A stretch of DNA of 64,000 nt from Dehalococcoidia bacterium (GTDB lineage: Bacteria > Chloroflexota > Dehalococcoidia > UBA2979). A program made the translations under genes and the position numbers. Positions 36,521 to 45,710 of this stretch are shown one piece after another. Position 1 is the first letter of the stretch; each line of letters starts with the position of its first letter. The notes under the pieces were generated by a model. The model saw only the letters and a list, made by a program, of their open reading frames with translations. It did no database searches and had not been told where the DNA came from. The stretch lies in NCBI GenBank assembly GCA_029246995.1, contig JAQWMB010000012.1:1-64000 (forward strand). The letters are read 5' to 3'.

Positions 36521-37393
36521 ATGAGCAGGCAACTATCAACTGCAAAATTACTTATTACATGCCAAGATAAACCTGGCATCATTGCTGCTGTGACTAATTT
36601 TTTGGCTTTGAATAAAACCAATATTGTGCATGCAGATCAGCATAGTATGCAGGAAGAAAATGAAAGCTTGTTTTTTATGCGATTAGTTTTTGAATATGAT
36701 CCTAAAAAAGTTGCAGTTGATCAAATTCAACAATCTTTTGAAAAAGAGGTTGCTTCGGATTATGGTATGCAGTGGCATATCTTTGAAGATGGAGATGTTA
36801 AGAAAATTGCTATTCTGGCTTCGAAAACTGATCATTGTTTACTAGAAATTTTATGGCGATGGAGAAGCGGTGAAATTAATGCAGATATACCTATTATTAT
36901 TTCAAATCATTCTTCATTAGAAAGCGAAGTGAAGTCATTTAATATCCCTTTTCATCATCTTCCAATTGTTAACAATCAAAAAGAAAAGCAAGAAGAACAA
37001 GTGATTGCATTATTGAAAAATAATGATATCGACTTAGTTATTCTTGCTCGTTATATGCAGATACTTTCCAAAAGTTTTATAGATGAATATCAAAATAATA
37101 TTATCAATATTCATCATTCTTTTTTACCCGCATTTGTTGGTGCTGATCCATATGGACAAGCGATAGATAGAGGTGTTAAAGTTGTTGGAGCTACTGCGCA
37201 TTACGCGACTGAAAATCTAGATCAAGGCCCAATTATCGAACAGGATGTTATTAGGCTAACGCATAGAGACGATAGAAGAAAAATTATTGAACTAGGCAAA
37301 GAAGTCGAAAGGTCTGTTTTAGCAAGAGCGGTAAAGTGGCATTTAGAAGATAAAGTTTTTATTGTTGGTAATAAGACTATAGTGTTTAATTAG
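36521..37393 (+). CDS. purU: formyltetrahydrofolate deformylase PurU
   Basis: The enzyme cuts 10-formyl-THF to formate and THF. An ACT domain opens the protein (LLITCQDKPGIIAAVTNFL). The formyltransferase-like domain contains the catalytic Asn-His-Asp region INIHHSFLPAFVGADPYGQA and ATAHYATENLDQGPIIEQDV. Length 290 fits. It lies 39 bp after the methyltransferase, on the same strand. Confidence 0.93.
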   Translation: MSRQLSTAKLLITCQDKPGIIAAVTNFLALNKTNIVHADQHSMQEENESLFFMRLVFEYDPKKVAVDQIQQSFEKEVASDYGMQWHIFEDGDVKKIAILASKTDHCLLEILWRWRSGEINADIPIIISNHSSLESEVKSFNIPFHHLPIVNNQKEKQEEQVIALLKNNDIDLVILARYMQILSKSFIDEYQNNIINIHHSFLPAFVGADPYGQAIDRGVKVVGATAHYATENLDQGPIIEQDVIRLTHRDDRRKIIELGKEVERSVLARAVKWHLEDKVFIVGNKTIVFN

Positions 37394-37401
37394 GAAGAAA
37401 T

Positions 37402-37839
37402 ATGTTTAACAAATTTAAAAAAACTGTGGCAAAAGTTTTATCTAAAGAAAAGAAAAATGTTAGTCCTCCTAATAGAAATCGTAGGCGCTATTCGAAGAGC
37501 TCATCTAGTAATCAACAGCATAGAAATCGAAGAAAAAATTATAATTCTGAAAATCAAACACGAGTTCAAAGAACAATGAAGTCATCAACTAAAACACGTA
37601 GCAGTGTTAAAGAATCTGGTGAAGTGAATAAATCAATGCAATTTAGATCTTTAGCTAGCTATCGAAAGAGACGTGGCAAACTTGATCCTGCATTGCCAGA
37701 AGATGTTGCTTTTCGTTCTCCAGAAGATGGGGGTGATATTTCATTGAAAATTCATCATTCACATTCTTCATACTCTCAAAAAGATAAAGCAAGAATTATT
37801 TTTCATGATAAAAGTATTTTTGTGAAAGATTCTGAATAA
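37402..37839 (+). CDS. small basic protein of unknown function
   Basis: The N-terminal half is a Lys/Arg/Ser/Asn-rich segment (RNRRRYSKSSSSNQQHRNRR) that should be disordered and nucleic-acid binding. The C-terminal part is more ordered (LDPALPEDVAFRSPEDGGDI). It is 8 bp from purU and converges on accDA. I know no family; the basic region suggests RNA or DNA contact. Confidence 0.5.
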   Translation: MFNKFKKTVAKVLSKEKKNVSPPNRNRRRYSKSSSSNQQHRNRRKNYNSENQTRVQRTMKSSTKTRSSVKESGEVNKSMQFRSLASYRKRRGKLDPALPEDVAFRSPEDGGDISLKIHHSHSSYSQKDKARIIFHDKSIFVKDSE

Positions 37840-37841
37840 AA

Positions 37842-39584
37842 TTAGATTTTAATTTTTCTAGTAATTCCTAAAAATAATCTTTGAATTTTTCCTGAAAACC
37901 TATTATTTTTACCAAGATTTTCCCATTTATTATCTCGTGCGCGTATTCTTTTTTCCATATTTATTTTTTGTAAATTAATCAATGAATTTGTTAAAGCATT
38001 AAAGAGCAATCTGGCAGCTTCTTTATGATTATTACTTGCTTCATTCTTTGGTTCTGCAATAATCTCATCTACAAAACCAAGATTTTTATGATCAGTAGCT
38101 GTAATGCCTAATGCATCTGCAATATCTTCTGTATATTTTTTATCTCTATACAATATTGATGCTGCGCCTTCTGGAGAAGTGATAGCTAAGAATGCATTTT
38201 CTTGCATCAGTACTTTGTCAGTACAACATAATGCAATTGCACCGCCAGAACCACCTTCACCAATGATGACTGATACTGTTTCAACAGTTACTTGAGATAA
38301 ACTAGCTATTGTGTCTGAAATAGATTTTGCAAGACCAATTTTTTCGTTTTCGATACTATCATTTGCTCCTGGTGTATCAACAAAACAAATGATCGGTAGC
38401 CTCAATCTATTTGCAAGATTAATTAGTCTTGTTGCTTTACGATAGCCAGTAGCGCTTACGCGACCTCTGGTTATTTCTGATAATCCAGCATTTCTGTCTT
38501 GTGCTATAACCATTACATTTTTTAATGCTAATTTTGCAAATCCACCAATTAGAACGGTATCTTCTGCACCACTTCGATCGCCTTTTAATTCTATAAAATC
38601 TGAAAAGATATTATCTATATATTCTCTGGAACTTGGCCTATTAAGATCTCTACTTTTTTGAACAGAGTCCCATCCCGTTTGTTTTTTTTCAAATTCAGCT
38701 GCTTGAGGAATCAATTGAGCTGCAGATATTTCAATTTGATTTGGAGAAATTAAGTTTAAAACTCTTTCTAAATAATCTTTCATATCTTGTCTGGGGAGTA
38801 TTTTATCTACCAGACCATTTTCATAGATTTCTTCTGCAAGCAGTCTATCTTTTTCATCTGTGTTGACAGCACGAACTCGAGGGCCTGCAAAGCCTATTAA
38901 GGCTTCTTTTTCAGCTATTAATATGTCAGCTTGATTTGCAAAAGAAGCATAGACCCCTCCAGTTGTAGGGTTAGCTAAAATACATATCATGGGAAGATTT
39001 ACAGCATGTAATTTATTAATGGCATTAGTAGTTTTAATCATTTGTGCTAATGCAAGTGTTCCTTCTTGCATTCTGGCTCCACCTGAGCAAGTGACTACAA
39101 CGAAAGGTAGTTTAGAGTTAATCGCTTTATCAATTGCAGAAGTAATTTTTTCTCCTACAGCATAACCCATGGATCCACCCATAAATTTAAAATCAAAAAT
39201 CGCTGCAATAACTTTTATCCCTTTAATTTCTGTAAGGCCAGTCGATACAGCTGCTTGCTCGCCTGTAGATTCTTTTGCTATCTTGATTCTATCTTTGTAA
39301 GGTTTTTGGTCATTAAAATGCAGTGGATCTGGTGATTCGATATTTAAAAATTTCTCATCAAAGCTTTCTTGATCAAAAAGAATATTTACCCATTGTTTTG
39401 CAGATAAAGCATCTTTATGTCCACATGCGCTACAAATACCAAATGCAAGATATCCGCTATCATCTATTAAATCTATTTTACAGTCTTTGCAGTTTAGACT
39501 TATCTTTTTTTTGGTTGAAGATTGCAAAGATATAAAGAAATTTTTTGATCGTATAGCTGTAATGAGCTTTTTAATTTTATCCAT
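37842..39584 (-). CDS. fused acetyl-CoA carboxylase carboxyltransferase (AccD-AccA)
   Basis: The N-terminal AccD-like half has the Zn ribbon CKDCKIDLIDD and CSACGHK (Cys 32, 35, 51, 54) and the carboxyltransferase core SGGARMQEGTLALAQMIKT. The C-terminal AccA-like half has LKGDRSGAEDTVLIGGFAKLAL and IGEGGSGGAIALCC. The two bacterial subunits are normally separate genes, so this is a gene fusion. It makes malonyl-CoA for fatty acids with biotin carboxylase and BCCP, neither of which is in the window. Confidence 0.92.
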   Translation of the reverse strand: MDKIKKLITAIRSKNFFISLQSSTKKKISLNCKDCKIDLIDDSGYLAFGICSACGHKDALSAKQWVNILFDQESFDEKFLNIESPDPLHFNDQKPYKDRIKIAKESTGEQAAVSTGLTEIKGIKVIAAIFDFKFMGGSMGYAVGEKITSAIDKAINSKLPFVVVTCSGGARMQEGTLALAQMIKTTNAINKLHAVNLPMICILANPTTGGVYASFANQADILIAEKEALIGFAGPRVRAVNTDEKDRLLAEEIYENGLVDKILPRQDMKDYLERVLNLISPNQIEISAAQLIPQAAEFEKKQTGWDSVQKSRDLNRPSSREYIDNIFSDFIELKGDRSGAEDTVLIGGFAKLALKNVMVIAQDRNAGLSEITRGRVSATGYRKATRLINLANRLRLPIICFVDTPGANDSIENEKIGLAKSISDTIASLSQVTVETVSVIIGEGGSGGAIALCCTDKVLMQENAFLAITSPEGAASILYRDKKYTEDIADALGITATDHKNLGFVDEIIAEPKNEASNNHKEAARLLFNALTNSLINLQKINMEKRIRARDNKWENLGKNNRFSGKIQRLFLGITRKIKI

Positions 39585-39656
39585 ATTTGAAACCCTTATG
39601 AAGTTAGTCTATCATTAGAAATAGGTTGTTAAGTAGCTATCGAGAGGTAATTTGGT

Positions 39657-41267
39657 ATGTTCCCTGATTATATAACGAGCCTGCTTGCAAAAGATATGTA
39701 TTCTCATGATGTCGATCAAGTTATATTGGAACAAACTCATCTTTCTTATGTTTTACTTGCTGGTAATTTTGTTTATAAGATAAAAAAATCAGTAGATTTC
39801 CCCTTCGTTCATCAATCTGAACTCAGCCAAAGATATAATTTTTGCGTACAAGAAGTTGAACAAAATAAAAGATTGGCAAAAGAAGTTTATATTAAAGTAG
39901 TAAAAATTATACGTAATGAGTCTGGTAAATATGAAATAGTTGAGGGTGAAGTTGATCCATGTAGTGAAATTATTGAATATGCAGTAAAAATGCGAAGATT
40001 AAAAGTTGATGATAATTTGGAGAATATAATCATGGATAATGCTCTTCCAGTAGATATTGCTGAACGAATAGTTAATTGTCTAATTCCTTTTCATCAAAAT
40101 GCAGAAATATTTTCTGAAGGATTAGATGCAGGAGGCTTTCAGGCTGAACGCAAATGGTGTAATGAAGAATTAAGTCAGCAAGCTCAACATATTAACAAAA
40201 CTTTAAAACCAAAATCTGCTCAAATTATTAATCAATACATGCAAGAATCTTTATTGAAATTTGAAAAAATTTTTGATCTTAGATATTTGCAAAATAAGAT
40301 TATCTTCGGCCATGGTGATTTACAAATCAAGCATTTTTACCTAGATGCTTTTTATGAGGAAACATTATTAATAATAGATTGCATTGAATTTTCTACAGAT
40401 TTTCATTTTAAGTACGTTGATCAAGGTTATGATTTAGCATTCTTAACTATGGGATTAGATTTTCATAATCAAAGTATTCTTGCTGATGTAATATCCGGAT
40501 TGTATATTGCATCAGCTGGTGATAAATATCTAAGCTTATTGCATAATTATCACAAGTTTTTACGAGCTTTAATTAGAGGCAAGGTTGAAGGTCTTGCTGT
40601 TGGTTCAGAATCAATAAATGAACATACTAAGAAAAAAAATAAATTAAACTCTGAAATTTTTTTTAATCTCGCTGAAAAATATGCTTTAAAAAGTACTACT
40701 CCATTTATCTGTAGTATCGGCGGTCTGTCTGGTTCTGGAAAGTCTGTAATTGGAGGTGCAATTGCAAGTAGAATTGGTGCAGTATATTTATCTTCAGATG
40801 TAATTAGAAAAGAATTATTTAAAATTCCCTTACATGAACATTTAAAAGATAATAGTGATATTACAATATATGATTATGAAGCAAATATTTCTGTTTATAC
40901 TGAATTACGTAAGCAAGCAACTGAATATGTTAAACAAGGATTTTCAGTAGTCATTGATGCTGCTCATCTCTTACGTGATGAGCGAGAAGAAACTATGATA
41001 ATGATGGAATCTTTATCAATAAACTGTTGTTTCTTATGGATTGAATCAACTGCAGAACTCATAAAACAAAGAATTAATAAAAGAATGAATAGTGCATATT
41101 ATATTTCTGATGCAGATTTTAATATTTATAAAAATCAGTTAGATTATGTTGAGGATATTCAGGACAATGAAAATATTATTAGTATTAGTAATACTGGTAG
41201 TATACAGAAAGTCATTGCTAATCTACCTAAAATTGCCAAAGTATTAAGAGACAGATTTGAGTATTGA
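39657..41267 (+). CDS. two-domain kinase: aminoglycoside-phosphotransferase-like plus P-loop kinase
   Basis: The N-terminal 330 residues have an APH-type fold with FVYKIKKSVDF as the nucleotide lysine region and IIFGHGDLQIKHFYLD as the catalytic block. The C-terminal domain has Walker A IGGLSGSGKSVIGGAIASRIG and LSSDVIRKELF, the zeta-toxin/AAA kinase pattern. Many bacteria have this fused family, but the substrate is unknown. The TPP riboswitch begins directly downstream. Confidence 0.8.
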   Translation: MFPDYITSLLAKDMYSHDVDQVILEQTHLSYVLLAGNFVYKIKKSVDFPFVHQSELSQRYNFCVQEVEQNKRLAKEVYIKVVKIIRNESGKYEIVEGEVDPCSEIIEYAVKMRRLKVDDNLENIIMDNALPVDIAERIVNCLIPFHQNAEIFSEGLDAGGFQAERKWCNEELSQQAQHINKTLKPKSAQIINQYMQESLLKFEKIFDLRYLQNKIIFGHGDLQIKHFYLDAFYEETLLIIDCIEFSTDFHFKYVDQGYDLAFLTMGLDFHNQSILADVISGLYIASAGDKYLSLLHNYHKFLRALIRGKVEGLAVGSESINEHTKKKNKLNSEIFFNLAEKYALKSTTPFICSIGGLSGSGKSVIGGAIASRIGAVYLSSDVIRKELFKIPLHEHLKDNSDITIYDYEANISVYTELRKQATEYVKQGFSVVIDAAHLLRDEREETMIMMESLSINCCFLWIESTAELIKQRINKRMNSAYYISDADFNIYKNQLDYVEDIQDNENIISISNTGSIQKVIANLPKIAKVLRDRFEY

Positions 41268-41283
41268 TGCTATAATTTTTTTG

Positions 41284-41364
41284 TTCCGCAAGGGGAGCAT
41301 CTGCTGAGAGGAATTATTCCAACCCTTCGAACCTGAACATGCTAAATCATGCGTAGGAATGCGG
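41284..41364 (+). promoter_or_regulatory. TPP (THI-box) riboswitch
   Basis: The conserved core is present in order: GGGGAGC, CTGAGAGG with a short hairpin (GGAATTATTCC), AACCC, GAACCTGAACATG, then CATGCGTAGGAA. The P1 stem can form from CCGCA (41286-41290) and TGCGG (41360-41364). The downstream genes encode a thiamine-type ABC transporter, as expected for a TPP-sensing switch. The track ORF start at 41349 lies inside the conserved CATGCGTAGG region and is not a real start. Confidence 0.92.
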
Positions 41365-41374
41365 TTTTTTATTT

Positions 41375-41420
41375 ATCACCTCTTTCACTATGCTTAACTG
41401 TTATTTATTTGAAAGGTGAT
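41375..41420 (+). promoter_or_regulatory. SD-sequestering hairpin, expression platform of the riboswitch
   Basis: ATCACC (41375-41380) and TTTC (41383-41386) are complementary to GAAAGGTGAT (41411-41420), leaving a TC bulge. GAAAGGTGAT is a strong Shine-Dalgarno-like match to the 16S rRNA 3' end. With TPP bound, this helix could hide the ribosome binding site, giving translational control. The short loop is 24 bases. Confidence 0.6.
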
Positions 41421-41423
41421 GTA

Positions 41424-42443
41424 ATTACACGTTTTATATCTGTACTATTTTGTTCTTTAGTAATTGTTTTGCTCAGTTGTGGCAACAGCGATAATGTGGC
41501 TGGAACATTGAAAATTATTACGCATGATTCCTTTGATGTGAAACAGCAATTGATAGATGATTTTTCTAAGATAAATGATATTCATGTTGAAGTCATAAAA
41601 GCAGGTGATGCTAATCAAATTCTAACCAGGAGCATTTTGAATGCTGGTAATCCTGAAGGAGATTTAATATTTGGAATTGATAATATTGCTTATAAAAGAA
41701 TTAATAATTTTTCTGAATTATTAATTCCATACGTGTCACCAAATAGAAAGCAAATTCCAAAAGAAATTTTAAATGCTTTTGATGATATTCCATATTTTAC
41801 TCCAATTGATTATGGTTATGTGAGTATTAACTACGACCAAAAATTCAATCAACAAGACCCTCCTAAGAAGTTAGAAGAGCTATTATTACCTATTTGGAAT
41901 AATCAATTTATTGTTCTAGATCCAGCTATTTCTTCTCCGGGTCTTCAGTTTCTTATTTCAACTATTGCTTATTTTGGTCCAGATTCTTGGTTAGATTTTT
42001 GGAAGGGATTAAAACAAAATAATGTCCTAGTAACTGATTCTTGGACGAGCGGCTATTATACGCATTTTTCTCAAAATGGAGGAGAAAGGCCATTAGTTGT
42101 TTCTTATACATCAAGTCCTGCCGCCGAGGCATTTTTTGGTGGACTAGATCGGCCACCAACACAAAATATTATTTTTGATAATTTATTTAGGCAAGTTGAG
42201 TCAGTCAGTATTTTGAAAGGTTCAGAAAATATTGTCAATGCAAAAAAATTCATTGATTTTATGCTAACAGATCCTTTTCAACAACAAATTCCTGAAACCA
42301 TGTTTGTTTATCCAGTAAAACAAGATTTAAAGCTTCCAGAATGGTGGAGCATGAATCCCGAAATTACTGAAATACAAAATTTTAGGTTTAGCAATAAAGA
42401 ACTACAAGTTTGGATTACAGAGTGGTCAAAAGCTATGCGTTAA
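41424..42443 (+). CDS. thiamine-type ABC transporter substrate-binding lipoprotein, apparent ATT start
   Basis: The protein is a periplasmic-type binding protein of the ThiB/ABC iron-spermidine class, with ISSPGLQFLISTIAYFG and SYTSSPAAEA as family blocks. A lipobox, FCSLVIVLLSC, appears in good order only if translation begins near ITRFISV. The in-frame codon there is ATT (41424), three bases after the sequestered GAAAGGTGAT. ATG in this stretch (41419) is followed at once by TAA. TTG at 41409 is in frame but has no SD. The riboswitch and next two genes make thiamine import the likely role. Confidence 0.85.
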   Translation: MTRFISVLFCSLVIVLLSCGNSDNVAGTLKIITHDSFDVKQQLIDDFSKINDIHVEVIKAGDANQILTRSILNAGNPEGDLIFGIDNIAYKRINNFSELLIPYVSPNRKQIPKEILNAFDDIPYFTPIDYGYVSINYDQKFNQQDPPKKLEELLLPIWNNQFIVLDPAISSPGLQFLISTIAYFGPDSWLDFWKGLKQNNVLVTDSWTSGYYTHFSQNGGERPLVVSYTSSPAAEAFFGGLDRPPTQNIIFDNLFRQVESVSILKGSENIVNAKKFIDFMLTDPFQQQIPETMFVYPVKQDLKLPEWWSMNPEITEIQNFRFSNKELQVWITEWSKAMR

Positions 42444-42454
42444 TTTCATATATT

Positions 42455-44113
42455 ATGCAGAGATTCACAACTTTGCATTTTAATATTTTTTTTTCATTAC
42501 TTGGTATAAGCTTGGTTATTTTCTTTATTCTATTACCAATTTTAAATCTTACTAATTTAGTATTTGATTCAAATAATTTTGATAGTTTTTTTGATTCTTT
42601 ATTGAGTGTATTTAATAGTTATTATCTAAAAATTGTTATAGTAACTTGTTATCAGGCTCTTTTATCTACGGTTGTAGCTTTATTCATCGGTTTACCAGCA
42701 GCTTTTATTTTATATCAGATTAATTTTCCTGGTCGAAAGATATTATTAACATTGTGTACAATTCCTTTTATTTTACCAGTTGTAGTAGTTGCTTTATCCT
42801 TTAGAGATCTATTTAGTAATACAGGTTTTGTAAGTCAAATATTATCAATTTCTGGCATGCAATTCAGTCAAAGTATTTGGATCATCATCATTGCTCATGC
42901 TTATTATAACATGTCAATTATCATACGGATTGTTGGACCTTACTGGGAAAAGATTAGCATGCAATTTGAAGAAGCAAGCAATCTACTAGGTGCTAGAGAT
43001 TTACAAAAAATGTTTTATGTATATTTACCATTATTAATGCCAGTTATTTTTGCAGCATCGATGCTTGTTTTTTTATTTTGTTTTACTTCTTTTGGCTTAA
43101 TTTTAATTTTAGGTACATCTGGATTTGATACCTTAGAATTGGTAATTTATCGCTTAACAAATGGTCTTTATGGATTACAGGAAGCAGTAATTCTTTCATT
43201 TTTACAAATTATTTTCTGCGCAATTATTTTTATAGTTTATTTAAAAGCTATTCAGTATTCTAGCCTTAATTTTGTATCTCAAATATCGATCAATAAAAAT
43301 TTTAGGGAATTAAGAATAATTGAAAAAATTGCATCATTAATATTTTTGTGTTTTATTGCCTTTTTTTCTATTGTACCAATTGCGGTACTATTTATTCGTG
43401 CTTTTACTTTTCCTGACATACAAAGCTTTACGTTGCAGAATTTTAATCAAATATTTATAAACACTGGTAACCTGTCATATATTAATCCATTAGATGCAAT
43501 TATTAATAGTCTTACATTGGCCTCGGGAACTTCTTTTTTAGTGATGTTAATTGGTTTTTTTACTGCTTGCTTCATTGAAAGTCAAAAATTTTTTTTAAAA
43601 CGAATAGTTGACATTTTATTTTTAATGCCAATTATAGTGCCTGTTATAACTTTATCTTTTGGCATAATAATCACATTTAACCGATCTTTCCTTGATTTAA
43701 GGCATTCTTTTATACTTATTTTTATTGTGCATATTTTGCTTGGTCTACCCTTTGCATATTATTTATCTTCTTTAGCAATAGCTTCAGTTTCAAAGCAAAT
43801 TAAGGAGGCAAGCTTGCTGTTAGGATGCGCAAAAAAACTATTATGGCAAAAAATTTATTTGCCTTTAGTGAGAAACTATTTATTGACTGGAATAATTTTT
43901 TCTTTTGCGATATCTTTAGGAGAGTTTGGTTCAGTATCAATGCTTCGTGGTAGTGATTTTTATACTATTCCTTTAGTCATTTACCAGTATTTAAATCGAC
44001 CAAGTGGTTATTTTTTAGGGCATGGGTATGCATTATCAGTTATTTTAGTGATTATCTCTTTTATTACTTTTTATTTAATAGAGAGATTGAATATTAATAT
44101 ATTGAAAAAATAG
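42455..44113 (+). CDS. thiamine-type ABC transporter permease, fused two-domain (ThiP-like)
   Basis: About twelve membrane helices form two permease units. EAA-type loops contact the ATPase: EEASNLLGARDLQKM and KEASLLLGCAKKLLWQK, at about 183 and 463. Family blocks include IPFILPVVVVALSF and ISLGEFGSVSML. I start at MQRFTTLHF (42455) rather than the track Met, which overlaps the preceding gene. The ThiP fold is the fused form of this transporter type. Confidence 0.88.
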   Translation: MQRFTTLHFNIFFSLLGISLVIFFILLPILNLTNLVFDSNNFDSFFDSLLSVFNSYYLKIVIVTCYQALLSTVVALFIGLPAAFILYQINFPGRKILLTLCTIPFILPVVVVALSFRDLFSNTGFVSQILSISGMQFSQSIWIIIIAHAYYNMSIIIRIVGPYWEKISMQFEEASNLLGARDLQKMFYVYLPLLMPVIFAASMLVFLFCFTSFGLILILGTSGFDTLELVIYRLTNGLYGLQEAVILSFLQIIFCAIIFIVYLKAIQYSSLNFVSQISINKNFRELRIIEKIASLIFLCFIAFFSIVPIAVLFIRAFTFPDIQSFTLQNFNQIFINTGNLSYINPLDAIINSLTLASGTSFLVMLIGFFTACFIESQKFFLKRIVDILFLMPIIVPVITLSFGIIITFNRSFLDLRHSFILIFIVHILLGLPFAYYLSSLAIASVSKQIKEASLLLGCAKKLLWQKIYLPLVRNYLLTGIIFSFAISLGEFGSVSMLRGSDFYTIPLVIYQYLNRPSGYFLGHGYALSVILVIISFITFYLIERLNINILKK

Positions 44114-44128
44114 AAAGCTTTTAGGTTT

Positions 44129-45172
44129 ATGGAATTATTAAATATTAGCAATCTTTGTTATAACTATGGTGAAGATTTTTATCTTAAAGATATTGCATTT
44201 TCATTAGAGCATAATAAATCAGTAGGTCTATTTGGCCCCTCTGGGTCTGGTAAGTCAACTATTCTTAGATTGATTTCCGGACTTTCGAAACCACAATCTG
44301 GTGAAATTTTGTTAGATGGCCAATCAATAATTAATCAAGAATCTCATACGCGTTCAATTGGGATGATTTTTCAACATCACGCTCTTTTTCCACATTTAAA
44401 TGTTTATGATAATATTGCTTTTGGTTTAAAGATGCAGCAACTTGATAGAGATAACATTGATATCCAAGTGAACAGCTTATTAAATGTTTTTAAAATTAGT
44501 AAGCTAAAAAATCGTAAAATCAGTGAATTATCTGTTGGTGAGTCACAACGTGTGGCAATTGCAAGATCTCTAGCACCAAAACCAAAATTACTCTTAATGG
44601 ACGAACCATTTAGTTCATTAGATTATGCTTTAAAAGTCCAGTTAAGATTAGAAATTTCTGAAATTTTACATGATATGAATATTGCATCAATTGTGGTTTC
44701 GCATGATATCCAAGATATTGTTCCATTTTCTGATCATATTTTATTATTGAAAGATGGAAAGATGCTTTTTGATAGCCATCTCCCAGAATTATATTCTGAC
44801 CCTAAATTAAAAGATGTTGGATCGATGCTTGGTTTTTTTAGTCTTAAAGATTTTCTTGCTGGTATAAAAGATTTAAATACAATTGTCCCTGATAAACTGA
44901 AGGATGTTGACTATGATCATCTAGATTTTATTATTCACCCCGATAATCTTTTTGTTTACCAAAAACCTAATCCTGATATGTTTGCTGTTGAATGTAGAAT
45001 AGAGAAAATTTTTTATTCAGGTCCAAATCCTCAAGTCATTTTACAAAGAGTAGCTAATGGGGATAGTGCTTTTATATCGGCTATTTGGAGAGAAAATATA
45101 AAACCAGATGAAGTCAATACTGTCTATCTCTGTTTTCAAAATGAAGATTTGAAATGCCTTAGACAAAATTAG
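44129..45172 (+). CDS. thiamine-type ABC transporter ATPase (ThiQ-like)
   Basis: The ATPase has Walker A GPSGSGKSTILRLISGL, Q-loop IGMIFQHHALFPHLNV, signature ELSVGESQRVAIARSL (a variant of LSGGQ), Walker B LLLMDEPFSSLD and the H-loop SIVVSHDIQDI. A C-terminal TOBE-like region (about 240-345) is present. It is the third gene of the riboswitch operon. Stop overlaps the convergent DUF192 gene by 4 bp. Confidence 0.92.
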   Translation: MELLNISNLCYNYGEDFYLKDIAFSLEHNKSVGLFGPSGSGKSTILRLISGLSKPQSGEILLDGQSIINQESHTRSIGMIFQHHALFPHLNVYDNIAFGLKMQQLDRDNIDIQVNSLLNVFKISKLKNRKISELSVGESQRVAIARSLAPKPKLLLMDEPFSSLDYALKVQLRLEISEILHDMNIASIVVSHDIQDIVPFSDHILLLKDGKMLFDSHLPELYSDPKLKDVGSMLGFFSLKDFLAGIKDLNTIVPDKLKDVDYDHLDFIIHPDNLFVYQKPNPDMFAVECRIEKIFYSGPNPQVILQRVANGDSAFISAIWRENIKPDEVNTVYLCFQNEDLKCLRQN

Positions 45173-45645
45173 GGCAGTAAAACTGAATCACCTATTTTAA
45201 TGTTATGATTGCTAAACCATTTTTCTGGTGCTTCTATAGCATAATTAAAGCTAAATTTTGAGGTATAAATAGTTTGATTGTGAGCTTTCATTTCTTGAAT
45301 ATCAACGATGATTTTTTTAGAATCAATAAATGCTATAGATAAATTAATTTTTGTACTTTTCATTGAAAATCCTCTATATTTATTTTGACTCTCAAATTTG
45401 AAAAGCATACCATGATTTTTGAGTTCATCTTTATTTGATAAGCCTATGCCATATTCTTCTTGATGAGGTACTTCAACTAGTAAAGATACATATTGATTTG
45501 TATTAGGTTTAAAAAATTGTACCTCTTTTAATTCATTACTTTTTTTATCTAACTCTAGATTAAACATATTAGTGATAGGAATTATAAAAAATGAAATTAA
45601 TAATAAGAGAGATAAAAGAATTTTTTTGTTTTTGATTGAATCCAT
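45169..45645 (-). CDS. DUF192-family exported or membrane-anchored protein
   Basis: An N-terminal TM or signal helix (ILLSLLLLISFFIIPIT) is followed by a DUF192 domain with blocks EEYGIGLSNKDELKNHGMLFKF, FSMKSTKINLSIAFIDSKKIIVDIQEM and NYAIEAPEKWFSNHNIKIGD. DUF192 proteins are widespread in bacteria and archaea; the function is not known. The gene converges on the transporter ATPase. Confidence 0.8.
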   Translation of the reverse strand: MDSIKNKKILLSLLLLISFFIIPITNMFNLELDKKSNELKEVQFFKPNTNQYVSLLVEVPHQEEYGIGLSNKDELKNHGMLFKFESQNKYRGFSMKSTKINLSIAFIDSKKIIVDIQEMKAHNQTIYTSKFSFNYAIEAPEKWFSNHNIKIGDSVLLP

Positions 45646-45710
45646 CTAGTTGCCTTCAATAGATTGTATATAATGAAAATGAACTAATAAAGACTATAAA
45701 GAAAAGAACA

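Noticed and set aside
41349-41423. Track start of the thiamine-binding lipoprotein at ATG 41349
   Set aside because: The ATG lies in the conserved core of the TPP riboswitch (CATGCGTAGG), and the extra N-terminus is not a signal peptide.
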